Below are positions 14,767 to 14,767 of a stretch of DNA of 14,767 bases, piece by piece (position 1 is the stretch's first letter; every line of letters begins with the position of its first letter). The DNA lies in assembly GCA_937892025.1 (NCBI GenBank), contig CALAVA010000006.1, positions 1 through 14,767 of the forward strand, in the 5' to 3' direction. The DNA is from an uncultured Bacteroidales bacterium. Its GTDB lineage: Bacteria; Bacteroidota; Bacteroidia; Bacteroidales; WCHB1-69. The notes under the pieces were generated by a model. The model had not been told where the DNA came from, made no database searches, and saw only the letters and a list, made by a program, of their open reading frames with translations. A program made the translations under genes and the position numbers.

Positions 14767-14767
14767 C

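Overview
The window looks like an AT-rich, probably anaerobic member of the Bacteroidota, most likely Bacteroidales. The signs are a fused gamma/alpha KorA with KorB, SPII lipoproteins with CarboxypepD_reg/BACON-like/FN3-like/DUF1566-type modules, a DUF5683-type protein, promoter -7 boxes of the TAnnTTTG type, and little use of Shine-Dalgarno sites. No tRNA, rRNA, CRISPR array, transposase or integrase was seen.

Layout. (1) About 0.1-6.0 kb, minus strand: korA-korB (ferredoxin-dependent 2-oxoacid oxidoreductase), a terminator-like hairpin, a BASS-type membrane transporter, then a 700-residue ORF joining a PrsW-type intramembrane protease to a complete eukaryote-type Ser/Thr kinase with a C-terminal UBA-like segment. 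(2) 6.2-8.25 kb, plus strand: a WecA/TagO-type polyprenyl-phosphate sugar-phosphate transferase and an MltD-like lytic transglycosylase, 3 nt apart; both are envelope/peptidoglycan genes. (3) 8.25-9.2 kb: a small GC-richer HTH gene and about 660 bp without a recognised gene. That stretch holds a 127-nt nested imperfect palindrome, a perfect 13-bp-stem hairpin and a possible 30-residue membrane peptide. (4) 9.2-14.6 kb, minus strand: six closely spaced genes for exported proteins behind a good Bacteroidota-type promoter at 14656-14685. They are two paralogous secreted proteins with an LPP20-like region, a protein with an LPP20-like start and DUF5683-like end, a short one-domain lipoprotein, and two paralogous multidomain lipoproteins. 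The cluster looks like a cell-envelope or surface module of unknown purpose.

The most striking object is the PrsW-kinase chimera. The first ~200 residues are bacterial PrsW that appears to lose its last membrane segment. The rest resembles kinases of ciliates, in much more AT-rich DNA. The apparent joint coincides with a 9-bp inverted repeat (1559-1567/1579-1587). It is either a gene acquired from a eukaryote (perhaps a ciliate host) and fused in frame, or an assembly/amplification chimera between symbiont and host DNA. The sequence alone cannot decide, and the inverted repeat plus the truncated protease make the artefact explanation a serious one.
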